The notes under the pieces were generated by a model. It ran no database searches. It was given only the letters and a program-made list of their open reading frames with translations, and was not told the origin of the DNA. From NCBI RefSeq assembly GCF_020662345.1, contig NZ_VMOA01000017.1:1-64000 (forward strand): DNA of 64,000 nucleotides, in the 5' to 3' direction. The position numbers and the translations under genes were made by a program. This DNA is from Methylobacterium sp. W2. GTDB taxonomy: Bacteria > Pseudomonadota > Alphaproteobacteria > Rhizobiales > Beijerinckiaceae. Shown piece after piece: positions 17,689 to 26,077 of the stretch (positions are counted from its first letter, which is position 1; every line of letters begins with the position of its first letter).

Positions 17689-17734
17689 CAACGACAAACC
17701 ATCAGACAACTTGTTGTCTGATGGTTTATCGTTG
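17689..17734. promoter_or_regulatory. 21-bp inverted repeat in a divergent promoter region
   Basis: CAACGACAAACCATCAGACA plus one A (17689-17709) is mirrored at 17714-17734 around a CTTG centre, with one mismatch in 21 pairs. It lies 22 bases before the MOSC start and 69 before the regulator start and is clearly AT-richer than its surroundings. It could be an operator for the XRE-cupin protein or an RNA hairpin in one of the leaders. Confidence 0.7.
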
Positions 17735-17803
17735 TCCCGTGGTCTTCGATTTGTCAACGGCGCATCGCGTTGCCGACCCGGTGAAAGCCGGTCATGTGGG
17801 GGC

Positions 17804-18334
17804 ATGTCCGTCGCACAACGCATCCGGGCGCTTCGACGCCGCAGCCATCTCACCCTCGATGCCCTCGCCGCCCGCGTCGGGGTCCATAAGGGCCACCTGT
17901 CGCGCATCGAGCGCGGCCAGAAGACTCCCTCGCTGGCCACGCTGGAAGCCATCGCGACGGGGCTCGGGGCGAGCATGTCCGAACTGTTCGGGGAGAAGGC
18001 CGCCGCCGCCGACGTGATCGTCGCGCGCGCGGGCGCCAGGGTCACGACCCGTGACGCCGATTATGCGGTCCACGCTCTGCTGCCGGCCGAGGCGGGACGG
18101 GCCGCCGCCCTGTACATGGTCGAACCGGGTGCGACGTTCCTCACCGAGGATCGTCCTACCCATGCCGGCCAGGAGATCGCCTATGTCCTGGCGGGGGAGG
18201 TCGAACTCGTCGTCGCGGACCGCAGCGTCGTCCTCGGCGTCGGCGATTGCGCCACCTACGATGGCGGCCTGCCACATCGACTGCGCCGCCTCGGCGGCGG
18301 GCCGGCATCGGTGCTCGTCATCATCACCGGATGA
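17804..18334 (+). CDS. XRE-family regulator with cupin domain
   Basis: The 176-residue protein has an N-terminal helix-turn-helix (residues 5-60; LTLDALAARVGVHKGHLSRI and PSLATLEAIATGLG) and a C-terminal cupin-2 fold (about 100-175; HAGQEIAYVLAGEVEL, then GDCATYDGGLPHRL). This is the common layout of HTH-cupin regulators that sense a small metabolite. It sits divergent from a MOSC gene across an inverted repeat, which is its most likely binding site. It converges with ppk2. The ATG at 17804 follows GGGG-rich sequence; longer frames are not supported. Confidence 0.92.
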   Translation: MSVAQRIRALRRRSHLTLDALAARVGVHKGHLSRIERGQKTPSLATLEAIATGLGASMSELFGEKAAAADVIVARAGARVTTRDADYAVHALLPAEAGRAAALYMVEPGATFLTEDRPTHAGQEIAYVLAGEVELVVADRSVVLGVGDCATYDGGLPHRLRRLGGGPASVLVIITG

Positions 18335-18358
18335 CACGGCGCAGCGGCGTCGTCCCCC

Positions 18359-19348
18359 TCAATCCGGCACCGTCAGCTTGGCGATGCCCGGCTGAGCGTC
18401 CGGATAGCGCGGGTCCATCGCCTCCAGGGTGTTGGCGATGGTGCGGGCGACGAGGAGGTTGCGGTACCATTTGCGGTTGGCCGGCACCACGTGCCAGGGC
18501 GCGTGCGAGGTGGAGCAGCGGCTCAGGGCATCGGTGAAGGCGCCCTGATAGGCATCCCAGGACTGGCGCTCGACGAGATCGGCCGCATCGAACTTCCAGT
18601 GCTTCTCGGGATCGGCGATCCGCGCCTCCAGGCGCTCCTTCTGCTCGTCCTTCGAGATGTGCAGGAAGAACTTCAGCACGGTGACGCCCGACAGGGTCAG
18701 CATCCGTTCGAAATCGTTGATCAGGTCGTAGCGCGGCCGCCACACCCCCTCCGGCTCCAGAGATTTCACCCGCACCACCAGCACGTCCTCGTAATGGCTG
18801 CGGTTGAACACGCCGATCATGCCGCGCCCCGGCACTTTGGCGTGGTAGCGCCAGAGGAAGTCGTGGTCGCGCTCCTCCGCACTCGGGACCTTGAACGACC
18901 AGACCCGGCACCCCTGCGGGTTCACCCCCTCGAAGACCGAGCGGATGGTGCCGTCCTTGCCGCCGGTATCGATGGCCTGAAGCACCACGAGGAGGCTGCG
19001 CCGATGCTCGGCATAGAGCCGCTCCTGCAGTGCCTGGATGCGGCCATGCTCCACGAGGAGCGCCTGTTTGGACGCCTCCTTGTCGAGCCCGCCGTCTGAA
19101 CCGGCGTCGATCGCGGCCAGATCCAACGCCTCGCCCGGCTGCACGGTGACGATGCCCGGCGCAGCACAGGAGGCGAGGGCGGCCGTGTCGACCGGGCTGT
19201 CGCGTTTGGCATGGCGCATCGCCGAACGGGCCCAGGCGGCGGAGGAGGGCGGCTTGTCCGAGTCCGGGCGTGAGACGACTGGTTTGGGCTTGCGCGTCCT
19301 CACGTCGTTCGATTGGCCCGAATGCCGCTTGCCGCGCTTCTTCGCCAT
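18359..19348 (-). CDS. ppk2: Polyphosphate kinase 2 family protein
   Basis: The 329-residue protein has the PPK2 core: LVVLQAIDTGGKDGTIRSVF (Walker A), the specific NPQGCRVWSFKVPS, then DHDFLWRYHAKVPGRG, IGVFNRSHYEDVLVVRV (Walker B) and KFFLHISKDEQKERLEARI. PPK2 enzymes move phosphate between polyphosphate and nucleotides; which nucleotide is used cannot be read with certainty here. A basic, disordered N-terminus (KKRGKRHSGQSNDVRTRKPK) of about 90 residues precedes the domain. The ATG at 19348 is taken because the added upstream residues of a longer frame are not family-like. Confidence 0.92.
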   Translation of the reverse strand: MAKKRGKRHSGQSNDVRTRKPKPVVSRPDSDKPPSSAAWARSAMRHAKRDSPVDTAALASCAAPGIVTVQPGEALDLAAIDAGSDGGLDKEASKQALLVEHGRIQALQERLYAEHRRSLLVVLQAIDTGGKDGTIRSVFEGVNPQGCRVWSFKVPSAEERDHDFLWRYHAKVPGRGMIGVFNRSHYEDVLVVRVKSLEPEGVWRPRYDLINDFERMLTLSGVTVLKFFLHISKDEQKERLEARIADPEKHWKFDAADLVERQSWDAYQGAFTDALSRCSTSHAPWHVVPANRKWYRNLLVARTIANTLEAMDPRYPDAQPGIAKLTVPD

Positions 19349-19530
19349 GATCACATTTCGCCTTATACGATATTCAATCGATGCCGCGGGCACCGCACCA
19401 GCGCACCGCCTCTCCGGGAAAGCGGTGTGCCGATGCCTGTAACGCCTGGAGCCACCTTGAGCGCGACAACGATCCGCGGCCTTGGCCGTTCCGGAAAAGC
19501 GCGGCGCCCCGCCATGAACGGCCGGCGCGC

Positions 19531-20115
19531 ATGACGGTGTATTTCATCCGGCACGGCCAGACCGACTGGAACGCGGAGGGCCGCCTCCAGGGCCAGCGCG
19601 ACGTGCCCCTCAATGCCACGGGGCTGGGCCAGGCCGAAAGCGTCGCCGAACGGCTGAAGGCCGTGGCGGGGGCCAGCCTCACCGAGGCCGCGTTCGTCGC
19701 GAGCCCGCTCACGCGCACGCGCCAGACGATGGAAGTGCTCCGGGCCAGCCTCGATCTCGCGCCCCAGGCCTATGCCGTCGACGCGCGCCTGATGGAGATC
19801 AATTTCGGCACCTGGGAAGGCTCGACCTGGGCCGAGATCCGCCGGCGCGACAGCCGTAGCGCCCTGGCGCGCGACCGCGACCGCTGGGGCTACCGTCCGC
19901 CCGGCGAGCATGGCGAGAGCTACGCCATGCTGGTGGACCGGGTCAGGCCGGCGATGGCGGACCTGCAGCGGCCGGCGGTCATCGTCGCCCATGGCGGGGT
20001 CGCCCGCGCCATCCTGGTGATCCTCGGCTATGCCAGCATCCGCGAGGCCCCCCGGATGGGCATCCGCCAGGGCAGCGTCCTCGTCCTCGACCAGTCCCGC
20101 TGGCGCTGGGCCTGA
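19531..20115 (+). CDS. Histidine phosphatase family protein
   Basis: The 194-residue protein is of the phosphoglycerate-mutase-like branch 1 group. VYFIRHGQTDWN has the phospho-accepting His8 next to Arg7, SPLTRTRQTMEVLR carries the second Arg, LMEINFGTWEG follows, and the second catalytic His lies in VIVAHGGVARA. Substrates in the group vary (sugar phosphates, cobamide precursors), so no specific role is given. It is divergent from ppk2. The start at 19531 is chosen by the conserved N-terminus. Confidence 0.9.
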   Translation: MTVYFIRHGQTDWNAEGRLQGQRDVPLNATGLGQAESVAERLKAVAGASLTEAAFVASPLTRTRQTMEVLRASLDLAPQAYAVDARLMEINFGTWEGSTWAEIRRRDSRSALARDRDRWGYRPPGEHGESYAMLVDRVRPAMADLQRPAVIVAHGGVARAILVILGYASIREAPRMGIRQGSVLVLDQSRWRWA

Positions 20116-20218
20116 GGCGCTTTCTCCGCGAAGACCAGTTCTAGGCGGCTCGGCAAACGTGCTAAGCGGGCTCGCCTTGGCAAGCCTGCGCTTCCCTTCG
20201 CTTGGGGTTTGGAGTGTC

Positions 20219-20264
20219 GCAGGGTTTCGGACGCGAAACCGGTGACCACTTTCGCGAAACCTGC
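20219..20264. repeat. REP-like palindrome
   Basis: GCAGGGTTTCG and CGCGAAACCTGC are inverted around ACCGGTGACCACTTTC, a composition (ACCGGT then CCACTTT) typical of dispersed palindromic repeats of rhizobial-type genomes. It lies in the 256-base gap before the NRPS-like gene, which holds no recognisable gene. Confidence 0.6.
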
Positions 20265-20371
20265 TTAGACGGCGCGACCATAGCGGGGCGCCGCGATTTC
20301 GGCACGATCCGGGCGCCTAACCCGGCCAAAAGGACGGTCTCGCAGCGGCGGGGCCGGCAGCGGAGCATCGG

Positions 20372-23300
20372 ATGAGCAGTCTCGCCGAGACGACCCGGCC
20401 TCGGGCGGAGTCGCGTGTGGACAAGGCCGAACAGGACGAGACCGTGTTCGGCGCCGCAGCGCCAGAGCGGAAGGCCGTGCTGCGCGGAGAGAGCCGGCCG
20501 GACCTCATCCGGGACGAGGTTCTGGGAGAGATCTTCTCCGACAGCGCTCGCCTGCGCCCCGACCATCCGGCCATCATCGACGGTGCGAGCCGGGACGCGG
20601 CGGGCCGTCATCCGAAATTCTCCTATGCGGAGGTCGAGGCCCGCGCGCTCGCCATCGCCCGTGGCCTCGTCCATCGCGGCATCGGCCCCGCCGACGTCGT
20701 CGGCCTCTGGATGGCGCGCGGCCCCGACCTCCTGATCGCCCAGATCGGCATCACGATGTCGGGAGCGGCGTGGCTTCCCTTCGACGCCGAGGCTCCCGCC
20801 GACCGCGTGGCGGTGTGCCTCGACGATGCGCAAGCCAAGCTCCTCCTGGTCTCGCCCGCCCTCGCGCCCCAGGCGCCGACGGGAACCCCGGCCCTGACGA
20901 CGGAGGCGCTTCTCGCCGAGGTGCCGGCGGATGCGCCGCGCCCCGATCCGCGCGGCGCCGGCCTCACGTCTGCGCATCCGGCCTATCTGATCTACACCTC
21001 GGGCTCCACGGGATTGCCCAAGGGCATCGTCATCAGCCACGCCAACATCTGCCACTTCCTGCGCTCGGGGAACGCCCTCTACGGCATGCGGCCCGACGAC
21101 GTGGTGTTCCAGGGGGCCTCGGTGGCGTTCGATCTCTCCATGGAGGAGATCTGGGTTCCCTACCTCGTCGGAGCGACGCTGTTCGTGGCGAGCCCGGCGA
21201 TGATGGGCGATGTCGAAGCGCTGCCCGACATCCTGACGCAGAACCGCGTCACCGTCCTCGACACGGTGCCGACGCTGCTCGCCATGCTGTCTCAGACCCT
21301 GCCGAGCGTCCGCCTCGTGCTCCTGGGCGGCGAGGCCCTGCCGGAGCCCCTGGTGGCCCGCTGGGCCACGGCCTCGCGACAGTTGTTCAACACCTACGGG
21401 CCGACCGAGGCCACGGTGGTGGCCACCGCCGCCGAGATGCGGCCGGGCGAGCCCGTCACGATCGGCGGGCCGATCCCGAACTATTCCGTCTACGTCGCCA
21501 GCGAGGGCCTGGAGCTGCTCGGGCCCGGTCAGCAGGGGGAGCTCCTCATCGGCGGCCCGGGCGTCGCCAAGGGCTATCTCCAGCGCCCGGAACTGAGCGC
21601 GGAAAAGTTCGTCGCCAACCCGTTCGCCTCCGACGGGACCGACCCGGTTCTCTACCGCTCGGGCGACGCGGTCTCCCTCGATGCGCAGGGGCGGATCGTT
21701 TTCCACGGGCGCATCGACGATCAGGTCAAGATCCGTGGCTTCCGGGTGGAACTCGGCGAGATCGAATCCCGCATCCAGGCGCAATCCGGCATCAACCAGG
21801 CGGCGGTGGTCCTGCGCCAGGACGACGGCGTCGACCGGCTCGTCGCCTTCCTGATCCCGGAGCGGGGAACGGAGTTCGACAAGGCCGCCCTGCGCCATAC
21901 CCTCGCCGAGCAGATGCCGCCCTACATGGTGCCGGGGCATTTCGAGGTGGTGGAGGTGCTGCCCCGCCTGACCTCCGGCAAGGTCGACCGCAAGGCCCTG
22001 CGCATCGCGACCCTCACGGTCGCCGACCTGTCGGGCGAGCAGGAACTGCCCGACAACGAGACCGAGGCGGCGATGCTGGCCGCGGCGAAGCAGGTGTTCG
22101 GCAACCAGCCGATTCCGTTCGAGGCCGACTTCTTCACCGATCTCGGCGGCCACTCGTTGCTGGCCGCCCGTTTCGTCGGCGCAGTCCGCGAGGCTCCCGC
22201 CCTCGCGGCCATTACCCTGCAGGACGTCTACGGACGGCGAACCCTGCGGGCGATGGCGCACGAACTCATCGCGCGTACCGGTGGAATCGGCACGCAGATG
22301 GCGGTGCGCGACCTCGGATTCGCGGCCCCGCCGCTCCTGCGCCGGATCCTATGCGGCGCGGCCCAGGCGGCGGCCCTGCCGTTCGTGATCGCGCTCGCCA
22401 CCTCGCAATGGCTCGGCATCTTCGTCACCTACCTGCTGCTCACCGGAGGTTCGCTCGGCTTCTTCGGCGAGCTCGCAGTGCTGCTCCTCGTCTATATCGG
22501 CATCAACGCCGTCACCGCCTGCATCGCGATCACCGCCAAATGGTTGATCCTCGGGCGCACCAAGCCCGGCCGCTACCCGCTCTGGGGCGTGTACTACTAC
22601 CGCTGGTGGCTGACGCAGCGGCTGACACCACTGGTCCACGTGAAATGGCTCCAGGGCTCGCCCGCCATCGCCATCTACCTGCGCCTGCTGGGCGCGAAGA
22701 TCGGCGAGGACGCGCTCATTTCCGACATCGAGGTCGGCGCACCCGACCTCCTCAGCATCGGGGCGGGAGCCTCGCTCGGCGGCCGTCTCGTCATCGCCAA
22801 TGCCGAGGTTGTGGGCAACGAACTCGTCATCGGCTCCGTCAGCATCGGCGCGGACGTCGCCATCGGCACCTCCTGCGTCATCGGCCCCGAGACCACGATC
22901 GGCGATTTCGCCGAGATCGCGGATCTGACCACCATCCCCACCGGCACGGTGGTGGAACGCGCCGAGCAATGGGACGGCTCGCCCGGACGCAAGGTCGGCA
23001 TGGCCGACCCCGCCGACCTGCCCGAGGCCGCCCAGGCCTCGCCCCGCCGGCGCGCGGGGTTCCTCGCCGTCTACGCCTTCCTGCTCGCGGCGATCCCGGC
23101 CGTCGGCCTGCTGCCGATCTTCCCGGCCTTCTACATCTTCGACCAGCTCAGCGATTCGCTCAGCGACATCACCGACATCGACTACCACTGGTACCTGCCG
23201 CTGCTGACCTGGCCCACCGCCATGCTGATGACGGCGGGCACGGTGCTCCTCATCGCCGGCATCCGCTGGCTCGTCCTGCCGCGGGTCTCGTCCGGCACCT

Positions 23301-24481
23301 ACTCGATCCATAGCGGTTTCTATCTCCGCAAATGGGCGGTGGCGCTTGCCGCAGAAGTGACCCTGGAGACGCTCTCCTCGCTCTTCGCCACCGTCTACAT
23401 GCGGGCCTGGTACCGGCTCATGGGCGCGCGGATGGGGCAGGGCGCCGAGATCTCCACCAACCTTGCCGGGCGCTACGATCTGGCGGATGTCGGCGCACGC
23501 AACTTCATCGCCGACGAGGTCGTGTTCGGCGAGGAGGAGATTCGCCGGGGCTGGATGCACATGCATCCCGTGAGCACCGGGGCCCGGGTCTTCGTCGGCA
23601 ACGACGCCGTGGTGCCGCCGGGCGCCGTGATCCCCGACGACATGCTGGTCGGCATCAAGTCGAAGCCCCCCGCCAACGACAAGATGGCGCCGGGCGATAC
23701 CTGGTTCGGCTCGCCGCCGATCAAGCTGCCCTCGCGCCAGAAAGTCGATCTCGGCTCGGACGCGCAGACCTACGAGCCGGGCATTGGGCCGAAGCTGCGG
23801 CGCGGCATCTTTGAGGCGTTCTCGACCTCGTTCTCGCCGATGCTGTTCATCACGCTGGCTATCTCGGCCATCGATTTCTACTTCTACCCCGCCATCCTCG
23901 CCCAGGACTGGACCGGCCTCGCCGTCAGCTTCGTCGTCGTCAGCGTCGCCATCGCCTTCATCCAGTCCTTCACCGTAATCGGGGTGAAATGGCTGCTGAT
24001 GGGCGTGTATCAGCCCGGTATGCGGCCGATGTGGTCGTGGTGGGCCATGCGCACTGAGGCCGTGGCCGTGCTGTACTGGGGCCTCGCCGGCAAGGTGCTG
24101 CTGGAGCATCTGGTCGGCACGCCGTTCCTGCCCTGGATGCTGCGCCTCCTCGGGGTCAAGGTCGGCCGTGGCGTCTGCATGCTCACCACGGACATCACCG
24201 AATTCGACTGCGTCACCATCGGCGACTATTCGGTGATCAACCGGACCTCGGCGCTCCAGACCCATCTCTACGAGGACCGCATCATGAAAGTCGGCCGCGT
24301 GGTCGTGGGCGAGGGCGTGTCGGTGGGGGCCTTCTCGACGGTCCTCTACGACACCAAGGTCGGCGACTATGCGCGGCTTCGCCCGCTCACCATCGTGATG
24401 AAAGGCGAGACGATCCCGAGCCATTCGGAATGGGAGGGGGCGCCGGCGGTGCCGGTGATTCACAAGGCGGCAGAGGTCTGA
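20372..24481 (+). CDS. Pls/PosA-type NRPS-like synthetase
   Basis: The 1369-residue protein has three parts. An adenylation domain (about 40-530) contains LIYTSGSTGLPKGIV (near 206-218), FNTYGPTEATV, and YRSGDAVSLDAQGRIVF. A carrier domain (about 555-630) has the phosphopantetheine Ser in DLGGHSLLAARF near 592. A large membrane region of six or more spans is interleaved with left-handed beta-helix repeats (IGSVSIGADVAIGTSCVIG and similar). There is no condensation or thioesterase domain. This matches the poly-amino-acid synthetase type (epsilon-poly-lysine Pls, PosA), in which the membrane part joins identical monomers. The product here is unknown. No tailoring genes adjoin; MazEF-like genes follow. 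Confidence 0.9.
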   Translation: MSSLAETTRPRAESRVDKAEQDETVFGAAAPERKAVLRGESRPDLIRDEVLGEIFSDSARLRPDHPAIIDGASRDAAGRHPKFSYAEVEARALAIARGLVHRGIGPADVVGLWMARGPDLLIAQIGITMSGAAWLPFDAEAPADRVAVCLDDAQAKLLLVSPALAPQAPTGTPALTTEALLAEVPADAPRPDPRGAGLTSAHPAYLIYTSGSTGLPKGIVISHANICHFLRSGNALYGMRPDDVVFQGASVAFDLSMEEIWVPYLVGATLFVASPAMMGDVEALPDILTQNRVTVLDTVPTLLAMLSQTLPSVRLVLLGGEALPEPLVARWATASRQLFNTYGPTEATVVATAAEMRPGEPVTIGGPIPNYSVYVASEGLELLGPGQQGELLIGGPGVAKGYLQRPELSAEKFVANPFASDGTDPVLYRSGDAVSLDAQGRIVFHGRIDDQVKIRGFRVELGEIESRIQAQSGINQAAVVLRQDDGVDRLVAFLIPERGTEFDKAALRHTLAEQMPPYMVPGHFEVVEVLPRLTSGKVDRKALRIATLTVADLSGEQELPDNETEAAMLAAAKQVFGNQPIPFEADFFTDLGGHSLLAARFVGAVREAPALAAITLQDVYGRRTLRAMAHELIARTGGIGTQMAVRDLGFAAPPLLRRILCGAAQAAALPFVIALATSQWLGIFVTYLLLTGGSLGFFGELAVLLLVYIGINAVTACIAITAKWLILGRTKPGRYPLWGVYYYRWWLTQRLTPLVHVKWLQGSPAIAIYLRLLGAKIGEDALISDIEVGAPDLLSIGAGASLGGRLVIANAEVVGNELVIGSVSIGADVAIGTSCVIGPETTIGDFAEIADLTTIPTGTVVERAEQWDGSPGRKVGMADPADLPEAAQASPRRRAGFLAVYAFLLAAIPAVGLLPIFPAFYIFDQLSDSLSDITDIDYHWYLPLLTWPTAMLMTAGTVLLIAGIRWLVLPRVSSGTYSIHSGFYLRKWAVALAAEVTLETLSSLFATVYMRAWYRLMGARMGQGAEISTNLAGRYDLADVGARNFIADEVVFGEEEIRRGWMHMHPVSTGARVFVGNDAVVPPGAVIPDDMLVGIKSKPPANDKMAPGDTWFGSPPIKLPSRQKVDLGSDAQTYEPGIGPKLRRGIFEAFSTSFSPMLFITLAISAIDFYFYPAILAQDWTGLAVSFVVVSVAIAFIQSFTVIGVKWLLMGVYQPGMRPMWSWWAMRTEAVAVLYWGLAGKVLLEHLVGTPFLPWMLRLLGVKVGRGVCMLTTDITEFDCVTIGDYSVINRTSALQTHLYEDRIMKVGRVVVGEGVSVGAFSTVLYDTKVGDYARLRPLTIVMKGETIPSHSEWEGAPAVPVIHKAAEV

Positions 24482-24558
24482 CGCGGCGACTGCTCTTCCT
24501 TCCGCCTGGGTAGCGCGCTACCTATGTGCCTCATCGGTTGCGCTATCTCGGAGAAGCC

Positions 24559-24780
24559 ATGGCCCGCGCGGATCCCCGGGACGAATCGAGCAAGTTCAAG
24601 CGCTACCGCGAGGCGCAGGCCCGCCGGGGAATGAAGCTTCTGCGTGTCTGGGTGCCGGATCCCCGCTCCCCGGATTTTCAGGCGGCGGCTGCAAGCCAGG
24701 CGGCCTTGTTGCGCGAGGCTCCGGAAGAAGCGGAGGCCCTCGGTTTCATCGCCGCCGCGTCCGACTGGCCCGAGGCGTGA
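24559..24780 (+). CDS. MazE-like antitoxin (DUF3018 type)
   Basis: The 73-residue protein opens with SSKFKRYREAQARRGMKLLRVWVPDPRSPDF, the typical antitoxin-MazE (DUF3018) pattern, with a ribbon-helix-helix-like head and a long acidic C-terminal tail for toxin binding. GGAGAAGCC precedes the ATG at 24559. Its stop overlaps the toxin start by four bases (GTGA), the coupled order antitoxin then toxin. Such an antitoxin normally represses its own operon. Confidence 0.87.
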   Translation: MARADPRDESSKFKRYREAQARRGMKLLRVWVPDPRSPDFQAAAASQAALLREAPEEAEALGFIAAASDWPEA

Positions 24781-25103
24781 AGAGAGGCGACATCGTCACC
24801 GTTTCGGCCCCCGGGGCCTACGGCAAGCCGCGCCCCGCGATCGTCGTTCAATCCGACTGGCTGACCGAGACGGAGAGCGTGCTCGCGGCCCTGCTCACCA
24901 GCACGTTACGGGAGGCACCGATCTTCCGCCTGACCGTTCAGCCTTCCGTCGGGAACGGCCTCAAGCTTCCGTCTCAGGTCATGGTCGACAAGATCATGGC
25001 CCTGCCGCGAGACAAATGCGGGGCCATTGTCGGCCGCTTGGATACCGGTTCGCTGGTCACCCTGAACCAGATGCTGTCGGTGGTTCTGGGTCTCGCCGAT
25101 TGA
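24777..25103 (+). CDS. MazF/PemK-family toxin
   Basis: The 108-residue protein is a PemK/MazF-type endoribonuclease: KRGDIVTVSAPGAYGKPRPAIVVQ is split by the family's conserved GKPRPA(I/V) core, followed by VLAALLTSTLREAPIFRLTV and LPSQVMVDKIMALPRDKCG. In this family the toxin cuts mRNA at short sequence motifs when free of its antitoxin. The GTG at 24777 overlaps the antitoxin stop, and coupling is the expected expression mode. The pair is chromosomal with no mobile element beside it. Confidence 0.92.
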   Translation: MKRGDIVTVSAPGAYGKPRPAIVVQSDWLTETESVLAALLTSTLREAPIFRLTVQPSVGNGLKLPSQVMVDKIMALPRDKCGAIVGRLDTGSLVTLNQMLSVVLGLAD

Positions 25104-25154
25104 GAGGTCGCCCGCGAGAAGCCGAGGGCGACCAATCAATTCCCCTCGCCGGTC

Positions 25155-25811
25155 TCAGCCCACCTGATCCTTCGGGCCGAGCCGCTTGTCGAGATAGGTG
25201 TCGACCGTCTGGGTCAGCTCGTCGACCTTGCCGTCGAAGAAGTGGTTGGCGCCTTCCACCACCTGATGCTCGATGATGACGCCCTTCTGCACCTTCACCT
25301 TCTCGATCACAGGCATCACCTCGCGGGCCGGGGCGACCCGGTCCTCGGAGCCGTGCACGAACAGGCCGGAAGACGGGCAGGGGGCCAGGAAGGTGAAATC
25401 GTAGCGGTTGGCCATGGCCGCGATGGAGATGAAGCCCTCGATCTCGGGGCGGCGCATCAGCAGCTGCATGCCGATCCACGAGCCGAACGAGACGCCGGCG
25501 ATCCAGCAGGCCCGCGCTTCGGGGTTGACCGACTGCACCCAATCGAGCGCCGAAGCCGCATCGGACAATTCGCCGGTGCCATGGTCGAAATTGCCCTGGC
25601 TGCGGCCGACGCCACGGAAATTGAAGCGGAGCGCCGCGAAGCCGCGATTGGCGAAGGTGTAGAAAAGATTGTACACGATCTGATTGTTCATCGTGCCCCC
25701 GAACTGGGGGTGCGGATGCAGCACGATCGCGATCGGCGCGCCCTTCTTCTTGGGCGCCTGATAGCGCCCTTCGAGACGGCCGGCGGGACCGGTGAAGATG
25801 ACTTCGGGCAT
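25155..25811 (-). CDS. Alpha/beta hydrolase
   Basis: The 218-residue protein is an alpha/beta hydrolase of the compact bacterial type: VLHPHPQFGGTMNNQIVYNL near the start is characteristic, and the full triad is visible as Ser108 (GVSFGSW), Asp157 (HGSEDRV) and His190 (GANHFF). The substrate is unknown. GGAAAGACC precedes the ATG at 25811. It is divergent from the suf operon across a 266-base region with two Irr-type boxes, so the iron-responsive control there may act on this gene as well. Confidence 0.9.
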   Translation of the reverse strand: MPEVIFTGPAGRLEGRYQAPKKKGAPIAIVLHPHPQFGGTMNNQIVYNLFYTFANRGFAALRFNFRGVGRSQGNFDHGTGELSDAASALDWVQSVNPEARACWIAGVSFGSWIGMQLLMRRPEIEGFISIAAMANRYDFTFLAPCPSSGLFVHGSEDRVAPAREVMPVIEKVKVQKGVIIEHQVVEGANHFFDGKVDELTQTVDTYLDKRLGPKDQVG

Positions 25812-25908
25812 GGTCTTTCCAAAACTCCTGGCGCCGCAGTGCGAGGGCAACCCATCCTTGTCGGCCAACGCGCCTTGACTCGCTGCGCCGCACTCTTAAA
25901 AACGCTCT

Positions 25909-25941
25909 TAGAATAATTCTAGGTTATTAGAATCATTCTAA
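25909..25941. promoter_or_regulatory. Two tandem Irr/ICE-type iron-control boxes
   Basis: TAGAATAATTCTA (25909-25921) and TTAGAATCATTCTAA (25927-25941) are perfect palindromes around one central base, spaced 19 bp centre to centre. Both resemble the alphaproteobacterial iron control element (TTTAGAA-N-TTCTAAA) bound by Irr. They stand about 140 bases before the cysteine desulfurase start, in an AT-rich island, exactly where suf operons of this class are controlled. Confidence 0.8.
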
Positions 25942-26077
25942 ACTAGATCGCTTCGAGAGATCTCGGATCGGTCGCCTCCCGAAGCTCGGCGCTTGGCGAA
26001 GACGTGTCGTTCCGGCGCCTTAGCATGATGACGGGGGGCAAAAGCAAGGAAATGTCGGTTCGGACCTTGACCAACGC

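Noticed and set aside
14512..18017. Long antisense open frames across fabI, the DUF2157-like gene, the AAA ATPase and the MOSC gene
   Set aside because: Low-complexity GC-bias shadows with no recognisable domains; the opposite strand has well-supported genes throughout.
20162..24463. Long minus-strand open frames (up to about 700 codons) opposite the NRPS-like gene
   Set aside because: They mirror the third-codon-position GC bias of the real gene, are rich in Arg/Asp/Gly/His, and contain no family motifs, while the plus-strand frame has complete adenylation and carrier motifs.
24559..25103. The MazEF-like pair as a sign of a plasmid or prophage remnant
   Set aside because: No integrase, transposase, attachment site or composition change is seen; chromosomal MazEF pairs are common.
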